Source of the DNA: Spirochaetales bacterium
Lineage (GTDB): Bacteria; Spirochaetota; Leptospiria; Leptospirales; Leptonemataceae
Length of the DNA stretch: 64,000 nucleotides
Direction: 5' to 3'
Assembly: GCA_024233935.1 (NCBI GenBank)
Contig: JACKOY010000002.1
Coordinates: 248,001 to 312,000, forward strand
How positions within the stretch are numbered: the stretch's first letter is position 1; every line of letters starts with the position of its first letter. Both the position numbers and the translations under genes were made by a program. A model generated the notes under the pieces. That model was not told the origin of the DNA. It did no database searches and saw only the letters and a program-made list of their open reading frames with translations. Of the stretch, positions 34,133 through 42,761 are shown one piece after another.

Positions 34133-34188
34133 TGGCGGAGCAGAACCGCGACGCGGGCAATCGGCTCCTGGACCGGCGGGACTTCTGG
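34088..34188 (+). repeat. Imperfect tandem duplication of the ATP-grasp gene 3' end
   Basis: Positions 34088-34132 (last 15 codons) and 34144-34188 share 32 of 45 bases by my count. Read in its own frame, the second copy gives QNRDAGNRLLDRRDF against KNRDVGNRLLDLLGF at the end of the ligase, so similarity is kept at the protein level too. The second copy is not part of a clear gene. Confidence 0.6.
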
Positions 34189-34296
34189 GCCGGAAAAAAA
34201 GACGGGCGCAGGGCTGCGCAAGGCGACTGCTCTTTATTACTTCGTGCTTTTTACAATATGGCTTGTCACCATGGAGGGATCCTGTACCCCAAGGGC

Positions 34297-34581
34297 ATGC
34301 AAATGATCCATGGTCGGGGAGCGCTCAGGCTAATCTCGATGGCGCTTTTGGTTCTGTCGTCTATGACCCTGCCCGGTTGCACGGACTGCGCCCACGAACG
34401 CGAACAGCGCGAAGACTGCCAGAACCTGGTCTACCTGGCCTATTTTAGCTGCCTGCAGACCATGGGCCCGACCGGCGGTTCCACCGGTACGCCCTGCTAC
34501 AGTTACCTGTTTGTCGGGCTGGGCTCATGTGCGTACGGCTTCAATAACTCGTGTTACTCATCCTCCTCTTCGGACGATTGA
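34297..34581 (+). CDS. Small Cys-rich lipoprotein
   Basis: 94 residues from the ATG at 34297 (an earlier in-frame start at 34132 would include the duplicated segment). Lipobox LPGC (Cys28). The mature part has eight Cys in 66 residues (CTDC, C-QNL, FSCL, TPCYSY, GSCAYG, NSCYS) and ends in a Ser run and Asp-Asp. This may form a disulfide-knotted exported domain. Family unknown. Followed after 39 bases by a membrane-protein gene. Confidence 0.6.
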   Translation: MQMIHGRGALRLISMALLVLSSMTLPGCTDCAHEREQREDCQNLVYLAYFSCLQTMGPTGGSTGTPCYSYLFVGLGSCAYGFNNSCYSSSSSDD

Positions 34582-34620
34582 CGGGGCGTGGATCCCGGGC
34601 AACGACGACCGGAGCAAACA

Positions 34621-35004
34621 TTGATTCAAGCGAAAACCACCGTTCGCATTCTGCTCGTTGCGTATGGGGCCCTGCTCCTGTTCCACGCGCTGGTAATCTC
34701 GGGTGTTATTCCGTACCAGAACGTCTGGGGTGGCCGGCTTACATCCGGACCCCGGATCCTTCGATTCGAGCTCTTCTCCGTGGCGGTTTTGAGTCTGTTC
34801 GTACTGATCACCCTCGGCCGCGCCGGATGGTTAGATTTTGGCCGTCTGCGTTTCCTGAACCGCATCGGAATCTGGCTGGTGGTTTTCGTATTCGCGCTGA
34901 ACACACTCGGCAACCTGCTTCCCGTAACCGCCCTCGAACGCTGGCTCTTTACGCCCGTTACGGCGTTGCTCGCGTTGCTCTCGTTTCGGCTGGCGCTGGA
35001 TTAG
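34621..35004 (+). CDS. Small integral membrane protein
   Basis: 127 residues with four hydrophobic helices (about 10-30, 50-70, 82-103, 112-125). The start is taken as a TTG at 34621, because GGAG lies six bases before it and no ATG is in frame; a GTG at 34588 is the alternative. Pattern L-LLFHALVISGVIPYQNVWGGRLTS resembles small uncharacterised membrane proteins of Leptospira and Bacteroidetes. Function unknown. Confidence 0.6.
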   Translation: MIQAKTTVRILLVAYGALLLFHALVISGVIPYQNVWGGRLTSGPRILRFELFSVAVLSLFVLITLGRAGWLDFGRLRFLNRIGIWLVVFVFALNTLGNLLPVTALERWLFTPVTALLALLSFRLALD

Positions 35005-35233
35005 GACGTCTATCTTGCCCTATCTTGCTTTGCCCCCTCTTCGAGCGGGAATCCGGAGAGTGGCCCGGGCAAGGCCCCGGATTCCGGCCCGGATGAGCCG
35101 GCCCGGTTGTTGCGTTTGCCGACTCTCTCCCGGTTTCACGCAGTTTCACGAGGGGCCGCCGTTTTTGTGCGGCGCGAAGGTACTTTTTTGCAATTCCATC
35201 TTGACGGTGATTGGGCCTGCCGCAATTTTCGCT

Positions 35234-35259
35234 CCCCGCAGGCGACATAAGCCGCGGGG
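35234..35259 (+). repeat. Hairpin in the nrdJ leader with GACATAA loop
   Basis: CCCCGC (35234-35239), a bulged A, GGC, loop GACATAA, GCC, then GCGGGG (35254-35259): nine perfect pairs. The loop contains the GACATAA part of the motif found again 97 bases downstream and before the dnaA homologue. It is followed by AAAAG, not by Ts, so it is not a terminator. Confidence 0.55.
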
Positions 35260-35334
35260 AAAAGACCGGTCTTACGGGACCTGAAGTGTTCGGGCTTGAC
35301 TTACCAAACAAGAATGCGCCTGATTGTGAAGCGG

Positions 35335-35347
35335 CATGCGACATAAT
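35335..35347 (+). promoter_or_regulatory. CATGCGACATAAT motif in the nrdJ leader
   Basis: The same 13 bases occur at 46868-46880, in front of the dnaA homologue. CATAAT is one base from the sigma-70 -10 consensus, but no good -35 box lies 16-18 bases upstream in either place. It could be a promoter element or a regulator site. Confidence 0.4.
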
Positions 35348-35537
35348 CAGACATTACGGGGCTCTCCTCCGGCGGTTGCTTTTCTTTTTCGGAAAAGTCT
35401 TGCCGGATGGCCGCCATCTGTATAGTATTGGGAGATGACGGGCAACCGTCGGCACAACGAATTGCTTCGGGGAAATGAAACGGCGCGCGGCGTCGGGGCC
35501 GGGTCAGCGGCAGAAGAATAATACAAAGGACGAAGCA

Positions 35538-38500
35538 ATGCGAATCAAACGATATTACACGGCGAACCTGCCTGGCCAGGAAGAACAGGCCGAACCCCAC
35601 GAGCGAACCGGCGTCTGGAGCCGTCTATCCTGGAGCGAACGCACCAGCCGCATTGTAAATCCCGATGGTACCGTCGTTTTTGAGGCCGCCCGAATCAAGG
35701 TACCCGAGCAGTGGTCCCAGGTTGCGGTCGATATCCTGGCCCAGAAGTACTTTCGCAAGGCCGGCGTCCCGGCAGTTACAAAACCGGTTCCGGAACCTGG
35801 CGTTCCAGAATGGCTGCATCGTCGTGTGCCCGACGAAGAAGCCCTGGCCAAACTGCCGGCCGAAGAACGTTTCGGCGGGGAATGTTCGGCGCGACAGGTC
35901 TTTCATCGGCTGGCCGGTTGCTGGACCTATTGGGGCTACCGTCACAACTATTTCTCCAGCGAAGAAGACGCCCGCGCATATTACGAAGAACTCTGTTATA
36001 TTCTCGCTGCTCAGATTGCCGCACCCAATTCTCCTCAGTGGTTCAACACCGGCCTGCACTGGGCCTACGGCATCGACGGCGCCGGTCAGGGACATTACTA
36101 CGTTGATCCGAATTCCGGCGAACTGACGCGCTCGCAGTCGGCCTACGAACATCCCCAACCCCACGCATGTTTCATTCAGTCCATCAGCGACGACCTGGTC
36201 AACGAGGGCGGCATCATGGACCTCTGGGTACGTGAGGCGCGCCTCTTCAAGTATGGTTCCGGCACCGGCACGAACTTCTCTAATTTAAGGGCGGAGGGCG
36301 AACGCCTTTCGGGCGGCGGCAAAAGCTCCGGTCTCATGAGTTTTCTGAAGATCGGTGATCGGGCCGCTGGCGCGATCAAGTCCGGCGGCACCACCCGTCG
36401 AGCCGCAAAGATGGTTACGTTGAACATGGACCATCCCGACATCCGCGAATTCATCAACTGGAAAGTGGCCGAAGAACAGAAGGTCGTGGCTCTGGTGGCC
36501 GGTTCGCGCATTGCGAATCGTTGCCTGAATGCCATCATGCGGGCTGTGCACGATGGCGCAGACGACGAGACGCGCGCGATTCCCGGAAAGAACCCGGCTT
36601 TGAAGAACGCTATCGGCGAAGCCCGACGCGAACAGATTCCCGAAAACTACATCGTGCGGGTGATCGATCTGGCGAAGCAGGGCTACCCTTCGATTCTTTT
36701 CGAAGAAATGACCACTGACTGGCAGTCACGCGCCTATCAGACCGTCTCCGGTCAGAATTCCAACAACTCCGTGCGCATCACCAACGACTTCATGCGCCGG
36801 GTCGAAAAGAACGAAGACTGGCACCTGTACGATCGCACAGAGCTGCAGAATGCGGCGGCCGAAAAGCGCAGTGCGCGACCGTCCAGCACCCTGCCCGCCC
36901 GGGAACTCTGGGACGAAATTTCGTTTGCGGCCTGGTCGAGCGCCGATCCCGGACTGCAGTTCGACACAACCATCAACGAATGGCACACCTGTCCCGAAAG
37001 CGGCCGCATCAACGCTTCCAACCCCTGTTCGGAGTACATGTTTCTGGACGATACGGCCTGCAACCTGGCCTCCATGAACCTGGTCAAGTTTCTGAACACG
37101 GATAGCGGTGAATTCGACGATCTCGGCTACCGGCACACGACCCGCATTTTGACCATGACCCTTGAGATTTCGGTCACCATGGCCCAGTATCCGTCGGCTC
37201 AGATCGCGCAGCTTTCGTACGACTTTCGCACTCTGGGCCTTGGCTACGCCAACCTGGGCGCGCTTTTGATGGTGCTCGGAATTCCGTACGACTCCGACGA
37301 AGGACGCGCCATCTGTGCGGCGCTGACTGCCATCATGCACATGAATGCCTATGCAACCAGCGCGGAGCTGGCTGCACGACTGGGCGCCTTTAAGTACTTC
37401 GAAAAGAACCGGGACGCCATGTTGCGCGTGATTCGCAACCATCGACGGGCTGCCTACAATGCGCCGGCTTCCGAGTACGAAGGTCTGACAATTGCTCCCA
37501 TGGGCATTGATCCGGAGCACTGCCCGGAATATCTCCTGAAAGCGGCCCGTGAGGAAGCCGACCGCGCCATCAGTATGGGCGAAGCCAACGGATATCGCAA
37601 CGCTCAGGTCACTGTACTTGCCCCGACCGGGACCATTGGTCTCGTCATGGATTGCGACACCACCGGCATTGAGCCCGACTTTGCCCTGGTGAAGTTCAAG
37701 AAGCTGGCCGGTGGTGGTTACTTTAAGATCATCAACCAATCCATTCCGCCGGCTCTGCGTCGCCTGGGCTACGACGAAGCCCGGATCCAGGAAATCGTGG
37801 GTTATACCGTGGGCTCCGGTTCTCTCGAAGGCGCGCCACACATCAATCGCCGGTCACTGAAGGCCAAAGGTTTCACGGACCAAATTCTGGACCGCGTGGA
37901 GCCGTCCCTGAAGACGGCCTTTGACATCGGTTTCGTCTTTAACAAGTTTACGGTTGGCGAAGAGTTTTTGCGGGGCACGCTGGGTTTCGGCGACGAGATC
38001 AATAGCATGGACTTCAACGTGCTCGAAGCGCTGGGATTTACAAAGGCAGAGATTGCAAAAGCCAACGACTTCATCTGCGGAACCATGACCATTGAAGGCG
38101 CGCCGCACCTGCAGGAGGAACACTATGCTGTATTTGATTGCGCCAACCGATGCGGCCGCTATGGCAAACGCTACCTCAAATGGGATTCGCACATTCGAAT
38201 GATGGGCGCGGCCCAGCCGTTCCTGTCGGGCGCAATTTCCAAGACCATCAACCTGCCACGGGACGCCTCGGTCGATGACGTCAAGGAAGCCTACAGCCTT
38301 TCGTGGAAACTCATGAACAAGGCGGTGGCTCTGTATCGAGACGGTTCCAAACTTTCGCAGCCCCTGAATATTCAGTCCGAAGACGATGAAGAAAGCGAAG
38401 GCGAAGAAGGAACAATCGAAAACCAGGCCGAAGGGGAAACCCCGACCCCAGTTGCCCAGGCAAAGTTGACCGAGAAAATCCTCGAGAAAGTGGTCTACAC

Positions 38501-39272
38501 CTATCTGGCAAAGCGTCGTCGCCTGCCCGATCGTCGTGCCGGCTATACGCAAAAGGCCGTTGTGGGCGGGCACAAGATTTATCTGCGCACCGGTGAATAC
38601 GAAGACGGTCGCCTGGGTGAGATCTTTCTCGACATGCACAAAGAGGGCGCCGCCTTCCGTTCGCTCATGAACTCCTTTGCTATCGCGATTTCGCTTGGTT
38701 TACAGTATGGAGTCCCGCTGGAAGAATTCGTCGAAGCCTTTGTATTTACACGCTTCGAACCCAACGGCATGGTGCAGGGCAACCCGCACATCAAAATGAG
38801 CACGTCGATCATAGACTACGTGTTCCGCGAACTGGCGGTTACGTATCTGGGAAGGCACGACCTGGCGCAGGTGCAGCCCGAAGACCTGCGGGCCGACACC
38901 GTCAAAAACGATGAACAGGCCAGCGCCGGGCCCAAAAAAGCCGCCCCTGCCGGTTCGAGGCCCACCGACCTGTCCGACATGGAAGCGGAACTGGATGACG
39001 ATCAGGACGGCGGACCCGATGTTGATTCTGGAAGCGCCCGCCTTTCCTGGATGCCCGAAATGCCACTGGTTGCGGAAGGTGGTAGCGCGGGACCGGGCCG
39101 GGGTGCACGAGAGCCAGCCATAGCCGTAGTGAGCCTGGAACGCAGCATCGAAATTGCGCGTATGCAGGGTTATGAAGGCGATCCATGCGGGGAATGCGGG
39201 CAATTCACCCTGGTGCGCAACGGCTCCTGCTTGAAGTGCAACTCCTGCGGCTCCACCACGGGTTGCAGCTGA
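35538..39272 (+). CDS. nrdJ: Adenosylcobalamin-dependent ribonucleoside-diphosphate reductase (class II)
   Basis: 1244 residues, the length of the large bacterial NrdJ type. Blocks: FHRLAGCWTYWG, PNSPQWFNTGLHWAYGI, the active-site regions NPCSEYMFLDDTACNLASMNL (split NPCSEYMF/LDDTACNL) and GTIGLVMDCDTTGIEPD. A long acidic spacer (about 940-980) and a Cys-rich end CGECGQFTLVRNGSCLKCNSCG, probably redox or zinc active, follow. It makes deoxyribonucleotides without O2 dependence. ATG at 35538 behind AAAGGA. Single gene; no nrdA/B in the window. Confidence 0.97.
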   Translation: MRIKRYYTANLPGQEEQAEPHERTGVWSRLSWSERTSRIVNPDGTVVFEAARIKVPEQWSQVAVDILAQKYFRKAGVPAVTKPVPEPGVPEWLHRRVPDEEALAKLPAEERFGGECSARQVFHRLAGCWTYWGYRHNYFSSEEDARAYYEELCYILAAQIAAPNSPQWFNTGLHWAYGIDGAGQGHYYVDPNSGELTRSQSAYEHPQPHACFIQSISDDLVNEGGIMDLWVREARLFKYGSGTGTNFSNLRAEGERLSGGGKSSGLMSFLKIGDRAAGAIKSGGTTRRAAKMVTLNMDHPDIREFINWKVAEEQKVVALVAGSRIANRCLNAIMRAVHDGADDETRAIPGKNPALKNAIGEARREQIPENYIVRVIDLAKQGYPSILFEEMTTDWQSRAYQTVSGQNSNNSVRITNDFMRRVEKNEDWHLYDRTELQNAAAEKRSARPSSTLPARELWDEISFAAWSSADPGLQFDTTINEWHTCPESGRINASNPCSEYMFLDDTACNLASMNLVKFLNTDSGEFDDLGYRHTTRILTMTLEISVTMAQYPSAQIAQLSYDFRTLGLGYANLGALLMVLGIPYDSDEGRAICAALTAIMHMNAYATSAELAARLGAFKYFEKNRDAMLRVIRNHRRAAYNAPASEYEGLTIAPMGIDPEHCPEYLLKAAREEADRAISMGEANGYRNAQVTVLAPTGTIGLVMDCDTTGIEPDFALVKFKKLAGGGYFKIINQSIPPALRRLGYDEARIQEIVGYTVGSGSLEGAPHINRRSLKAKGFTDQILDRVEPSLKTAFDIGFVFNKFTVGEEFLRGTLGFGDEINSMDFNVLEALGFTKAEIAKANDFICGTMTIEGAPHLQEEHYAVFDCANRCGRYGKRYLKWDSHIRMMGAAQPFLSGAISKTINLPRDASVDDVKEAYSLSWKLMNKAVALYRDGSKLSQPLNIQSEDDEESEGEEGTIENQAEGETPTPVAQAKLTEKILEKVVYTYLAKRRRLPDRRAGYTQKAVVGGHKIYLRTGEYEDGRLGEIFLDMHKEGAAFRSLMNSFAIAISLGLQYGVPLEEFVEAFVFTRFEPNGMVQGNPHIKMSTSIIDYVFRELAVTYLGRHDLAQVQPEDLRADTVKNDEQASAGPKKAAPAGSRPTDLSDMEAELDDDQDGGPDVDSGSARLSWMPEMPLVAEGGSAGPGRGAREPAIAVVSLERSIEIARMQGYEGDPCGECGQFTLVRNGSCLKCNSCGSTTGCS

Positions 39273-39347
39273 GGAAGTAGTATCACGCAGCCGCGTTCGC
39301 GCTATCAAGAAGCGCGAGCGCGACTTGCGGGCCAGGGTGACCGAAAC

Positions 39348-39371
39348 CGGCAATGCGGTTCCGCATTGCCG
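39348..39371. repeat. Ten-pair inverted repeat between nrdJ and the CarH-like operon
   Basis: CGGCAATGCG, loop GTTC, CGCATTGCCG, perfectly paired. Two converging transcripts meet here, so a bidirectional terminator is plausible, but no T-run follows on either strand. The rest of 39273-39553 holds no gene that I can support. Confidence 0.5.
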
Positions 39372-39553
39372 CTACCATCGGGCGTGAACGCACAGAGGCG
39401 CGCCCTCCGGCTTGCGAATAGCCCGGTCCTGAAGCGACTGTCTGTCTGCGAGCCTCCGCACCGGTCGGCCGCTTCAGCGGCAATATGCGCGTCCCCTGAA
39501 AAGCGGGCCCATTGCCGGAGCCCGCGCGACGGGTCGCCCGTATTCCGCCTTCT

Positions 39554-40321
39554 TCAACGATGGGCCAGCGCTTCGGGCGGATAGGTAAAGTCAATACGAG
39601 CCTGATAACTGTGACCCTGGTCGTTGTTGATGTTCGAGACGCCGGAATAACGCAGGAGACGACGCGTCTCGATGTCGTAGGAAATCTCCATGCTCGCGAC
39701 CAGCGGCCTCAGAAGCAGATTGTCGATGGTGAGTCTCAGCTTGAGAGCGGGTCGGCCGTTGATCTCCGTTTGACCTGCCGGAATAACTCGAAAACGAAAG
39801 TAATCGAGTTTGGCAGAGACCACAAAGTTGAGCGGGATGCTCCGTCCCTGCAGTAATGCATCGAAGTTGTCGCGCACGAAATAGTCAAAACCGCCATCGA
39901 CAACAACCGGATCGGGGACCTGGATTACGGTTTGCCGCAGCTCCTTGCCTTCGCTCTCCCGGGTAAAAAGAGCCAGCCCCGAAGCATTGCGTTCAACGCC
40001 TTCGACGTATCCATCCCGGCGATCTTCCAGGCGAAACGTAGGAGCAGAGCGATTCGCCTGGAAATTGATGCGCTTACTGGCAATCAGCCGTCCGTCTCGA
40101 TCGCGGTATTCTACGATCGAATAGGCATGCCGACCGTTTTGCCAGTACTCGTTGTGGTTTTCGCTGTAGAGAAAAGCGCCGGAACGAAGGTCGTAAGCGT
40201 TTCCTCGATAGCGAATCCAGTTCTGGGTGTCCTCCGCGCTCATGCTCGTTCCAAGAACCATGAGCGATACCAGGACCGGCGAGATATATCGTGCTCTGAA
40301 AAATCCGGGTCGCAAATTCAT
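39554..40321 (-). CDS. Exported protein of unknown function downstream of the CarH-like regulator
   Basis: 255 residues. Signal peptide of about 30 residues (RYISPVLVSLMVLGTSMSA-ED). The mature part is beta-rich: YDLRSGAFLYSENHNEYWQ, SIVEYRDRDGRLIASKRINF, then a C-terminal half with LKLRLTIDNLLLRPLVASMEISYD and YSGVSNINND. It looks like a periplasmic single-domain protein, perhaps lipocalin-like, but no signature is clear. It overlaps the regulator by four bases (ATGA), so it is probably under the same light/B12 control. Confidence 0.75.
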   Translation of the reverse strand: MNLRPGFFRARYISPVLVSLMVLGTSMSAEDTQNWIRYRGNAYDLRSGAFLYSENHNEYWQNGRHAYSIVEYRDRDGRLIASKRINFQANRSAPTFRLEDRRDGYVEGVERNASGLALFTRESEGKELRQTVIQVPDPVVVDGGFDYFVRDNFDALLQGRSIPLNFVVSAKLDYFRFRVIPAGQTEINGRPALKLRLTIDNLLLRPLVASMEISYDIETRRLLRYSGVSNINNDQGHSYQARIDFTYPPEALAHR

Positions 40322-41148
40322 CCGACTTTCTCCTCCGCGAGGCCGGCAACTTTCTGACGCGCCTTCAGACGGGCTTCCTTAAGTCCGTATCCGCCAAAAA
40401 GAAGGCGCGTCATAGGGGCGACCTGCTGCATGGACTTACGAAGACTATCGAGCTTCTTCTGTGTCACAGGCATGACGACCGAGATACTTACGGTGTGATA
40501 TGCTCGATCCCGCAGGTCTTTAAGCAGTTCGTCTTCGGGCAGCATGCCCACAAAACGCGCAGAACGCCCGCGCGATCTCAGCAGGCAAAAGTGCATCAGG
40601 GCGCCCAGTTCGTGTTCATCTCCGGGCATACTGGCCACGAGCCAGGTTGCCTCCTCCTCGCTTGCCCGGGTCTCTTGCGATTCGAGCAGGTATGCCATCA
40701 GCCAGCGGCTGAATTCGTGTTCCTCGGAGACAGTGAGGAGATTCTTTTCCCAGGCCAGACCGACCGTCACGCAGGCGGGTTGTACAACGCGCCGAATCCA
40801 CTGACCATAAAGTAGTTGTTTGCGTTCCTTCTCCAGCATGGCCCGCGCGGAGGAAAAGCGGCGGTCCTTTACGAGTTGAATCATGGACCATTGCGCTTCG
40901 GTCAGGTCTTCGTCGATCGGGGTTTGGAGCAAGGCCTGCCGTCCGAGGGCCATGACCTGCTGCAGTTTTTCACCCGAAGCGAGGCGCTGCTGAAGTGCGC
41001 GCAAAACACGGTAATCATCGTTGGTGTAGTACCAATACCCGTTGTTGCCCTGGGTGGGTTCAAAGACACGATATCGCTCCTGCCACTTGCGAATCCGGGC
41101 CGGCGAGAAGTTGGTCATACGGCTCAGATCTTTGATCAAAAATTTCAT
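40318..41148 (-). CDS. carH: CarH/LitR-like B12-binding photoreceptor regulator (MerR family)
   Basis: 276 residues. MerR-type HTH at 1-70 (KDLSRMTNFSPARIRKWQERY and GYWYYTNDDYRVL). B12 four-helix part with the W-x9-EH motif: W133, E143, H144. Cobalamin-binding Rossmann part with D177-x-H179-x2-G182 (GDEHELG). The corresponding Thermus CarH residues are W131, E141, H142 and H177, so spacing is identical. The light-state second ligand H132 of CarH is Glu134 here. In the dark such proteins bind DNA as AdoCbl tetramers and repress; light breaks the Co-C bond. Start set at the ATG at 41148, not 41181. Confidence 0.88.
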   Translation of the reverse strand: MKFLIKDLSRMTNFSPARIRKWQERYRVFEPTQGNNGYWYYTNDDYRVLRALQQRLASGEKLQQVMALGRQALLQTPIDEDLTEAQWSMIQLVKDRRFSSARAMLEKERKQLLYGQWIRRVVQPACVTVGLAWEKNLLTVSEEHEFSRWLMAYLLESQETRASEEEATWLVASMPGDEHELGALMHFCLLRSRGRSARFVGMLPEDELLKDLRDRAYHTVSISVVMPVTQKKLDSLRKSMQQVAPMTRLLFGGYGLKEARLKARQKVAGLAEEKVG

Positions 41149-41190
41149 GCCACCGCTCCTGGTTCCTGATGCCAGAAGCATAGGGGGCTT

Positions 41191-41219
41191 TTTGCAGAAC
41201 GTCCAATCTTTTTTGTCAA
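41191..41219 (-). promoter_or_regulatory. Possible promoter of the CarH-like operon
   Basis: On the minus strand a perfect -35 TTGACA (41219-41214) is followed after 17 bases by TGCAAA (41196-41191), a poor -10. It is 43 bases before the start codon. CarH proteins repress by sitting on the -35 region of their own promoter, so the operator should be here; no clear dyad is visible. Confidence 0.35.
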
Positions 41220-41368
41220 GATGTGACGACGGAAGCGCGGGGATTTGAGTGCGGGCATATCAGGCAGCCACCGGAACCGGTCGTCCGGGCTCCGTTGGCC
41301 GGAGCTCTTCTTCCATATGGCGCCACGAAAAGCCGGGGCGCACGGAGGACCGAGCCCGTTCCCGGCAT

Positions 41369-41683
41369 TCAGAGCGGGCAGCCGTAGCCTACGGCCGTTC
41401 CCTGGCAATCCAGCCGGATCGATTCCGCGCCGGCCTGGCCCGGCACGCATCGGGTTATGCACTGCCCCTTCCCGCAATCACCCCGGAAAAAGGCCCACTC
41501 ATCGCATACGGAAGCGTCCGGAAACAAACAGTAGCCCGTGTCGCCCGCATTAGACCGTACGATCGAGAGTTGCCCGCCGTTGTCGGCGCAGTGCTGTGAA
41601 GCCGGATTCCCGGCCCCGGAGCGATCCTGGGGCGCACAGCAAAGCGTGACCAGCAGTGGCGCGGCGAGAAGCAACCCTTTCAA
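41369..41683 (-). CDS. DUF333 (Hlx-type) lipoprotein
   Basis: 104 residues. Lipobox VTLC-C (Cys15/16). The domain matches DUF333: NPASQHCADNGG, then GYCLFPDASVCDEWAFFRGDC. Such proteins are annotated as putative hemolysins without proof of activity. A Cys-rich tail (GQCITRC, LDCQG, YGC) follows. Last of three genes with successive ATGA overlaps after queD. Confidence 0.85.
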   Translation of the reverse strand: MKGLLLAAPLLVTLCCAPQDRSGAGNPASQHCADNGGQLSIVRSNAGDTGYCLFPDASVCDEWAFFRGDCGKGQCITRCVPGQAGAESIRLDCQGTAVGYGCPL

Positions 41684-42183
41684 GGAACCTGCCCGCCTTC
41701 GCGGCAGTGTGAGATATCGACATTGCGCCAGGCCCAGTAACTCATGCCCTGAGTCACAACGTCCTCATACTCCGCGATGCTGATGGTGCCCACATCGTCC
41801 GGAATCTGTTCAAAGGACCAGGTAAAGTGAGCGTCGGGATCCTCGCTCAGCTCCCCGCTTTCGCAGGGGGGCAATCCGGAATGCCCGATCATGCGATAAT
41901 TCCGGCCGCGATCGTCGGTGAGCAAGGTGCCGGGGGGATGCGTACAGGTCGAAGCCAGCCCGACCACACGAAATGTAAAGAAGGAACGCCCTGACCGCCG
42001 GCAGTACTGCTCCAGGACCACTCGACCGCCGCCCGAAAGATAGCTGACACCCAGAGGACAACAAAACTCCCTCTGTGGCTGAACGGGCTGGCGGTTCGTG
42101 ACCGAAGCCTGAAGCAGGCTCACTCCGTGCCCGGCCAGCAGTACGGCACCTGCGAGCGCGAACTGTAACGTGCGGCTCATCAA
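41680..42183 (-). CDS. Exported protein of unknown function
   Basis: 167 residues. Signal peptide (LQFALAGAVLLAGHGVSLLQA-S). Mature domain with seven Cys, for example FCCPLG, EQYCRR, ASTCTHPPG, LPPCESG and ISHCREGG, so probably disulfide-bonded outside the cytoplasm. Overlaps both neighbours by four bases. No family recognised. Confidence 0.7.
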   Translation of the reverse strand: MMSRTLQFALAGAVLLAGHGVSLLQASVTNRQPVQPQREFCCPLGVSYLSGGGRVVLEQYCRRSGRSFFTFRVVGLASTCTHPPGTLLTDDRGRNYRMIGHSGLPPCESGELSEDPDAHFTWSFEQIPDDVGTISIAEYEDVVTQGMSYWAWRNVDISHCREGGQVP

Positions 42184-42644
42184 ACGCTTACTCCCGTGGG
42201 CTCAAAGATGGCGTAGTTCGTCGGACCTTCGTGCACGCGAACCTCAACAATGCGGCCACCGCTCGACTTCACATCGGCAGCCAGCCCGCAGCAAAACCAG
42301 CGGGCAATATTCTCTGCGGTTGGATTCACCTCCTGGAACTCGGCCAGATCGTTGATACAAACGTGCTCGATGCGTTCGACGAGCTGATCGAGCCGCTTTC
42401 GGGCCGCTAGAAAATCGTAGCTGATACCGTCAGCACCGGTACCATCCCCGGGTCCTCGCAAGAAGACTTCCACAAGCCAGGTATGCCCGTGTACGGGCTC
42501 GTCACGACCATCCGGAAAATAACGATACAGAAAGTGGGCGGATTCGAAGCGCGCCTCGATACGCACCGTAAATCTCCCGTTGAGCCGTTCGAAACCGGCC
42601 ACGTCTTCGCGAATCTGCGGGTGGGCATCCAGTTCGAGATTCAT
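42180..42644 (-). CDS. queD: 6-carboxytetrahydropterin synthase/6-pyruvoyl-tetrahydropterin synthase family (QueD-like)
   Basis: 154 residues from the ATG at 42644; the frame runs on to 43118, but that part is antisense to the DUF1858 gene. Zinc ligands: ESAHFL (first His), and PVHGHTW (two His). The catalytic region has C-I-NDLAEF, PTAENIARWF and the end VRVHEGPTNYAIF, with the usual Glu. QueD makes carboxytetrahydropterin for queuosine. A folate or biopterin role (PTPS-III/II) cannot be ruled out. It starts a three-gene overlapping set with two exported Cys-rich proteins, which is an odd partnership. Confidence 0.88.
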   Translation of the reverse strand: MNLELDAHPQIREDVAGFERLNGRFTVRIEARFESAHFLYRYFPDGRDEPVHGHTWLVEVFLRGPGDGTGADGISYDFLAARKRLDQLVERIEHVCINDLAEFQEVNPTAENIARWFCCGLAADVKSSGGRIVEVRVHEGPTNYAIFEPTGVSV

Positions 42645-42761
42645 ATTGGAAACCAGACACAGCCAGGTCCGGCTGGCAACGCCGTTTTTTCGTTGACGCA
42701 GGCGTGAAAACTGCCGTTTTTTCAATGACGGCGTCGCCTGCGGGCTGACCCGGGAGAAAGC

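Larger units (their letters stand above)
35005..35537 (+). other. Long nrdJ leader without a gene
   Basis: 533 bases with several structures. AATCCGG...CCGGATT encloses an inner GGCC/GGCC pair at 35048-35083. A second, strong hairpin is at 35234-35259. GCGACATAA occurs at 35242 and 35339. The repeated strings TATCTTGC (near 35011) and GTTTCACG (near 35132) are also present. I tested for a cobalamin riboswitch, expected for a B12 enzyme, but did not find the B12 box (GCCACTG) in the right setting. AAAGGA is the nrdJ ribosome-binding site. Confidence 0.45.

Noticed and set aside
35005..35537. Cobalamin riboswitch before nrdJ
   Set aside because: No B12 box in the proper context; the hairpins seen do not reproduce the riboswitch architecture.
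36726..37841. 371-codon open frame antisense to nrdJ
   Set aside because: It is the shadow of the highly conserved nrdJ codons (GC-rich third positions) and has no recognisable family.
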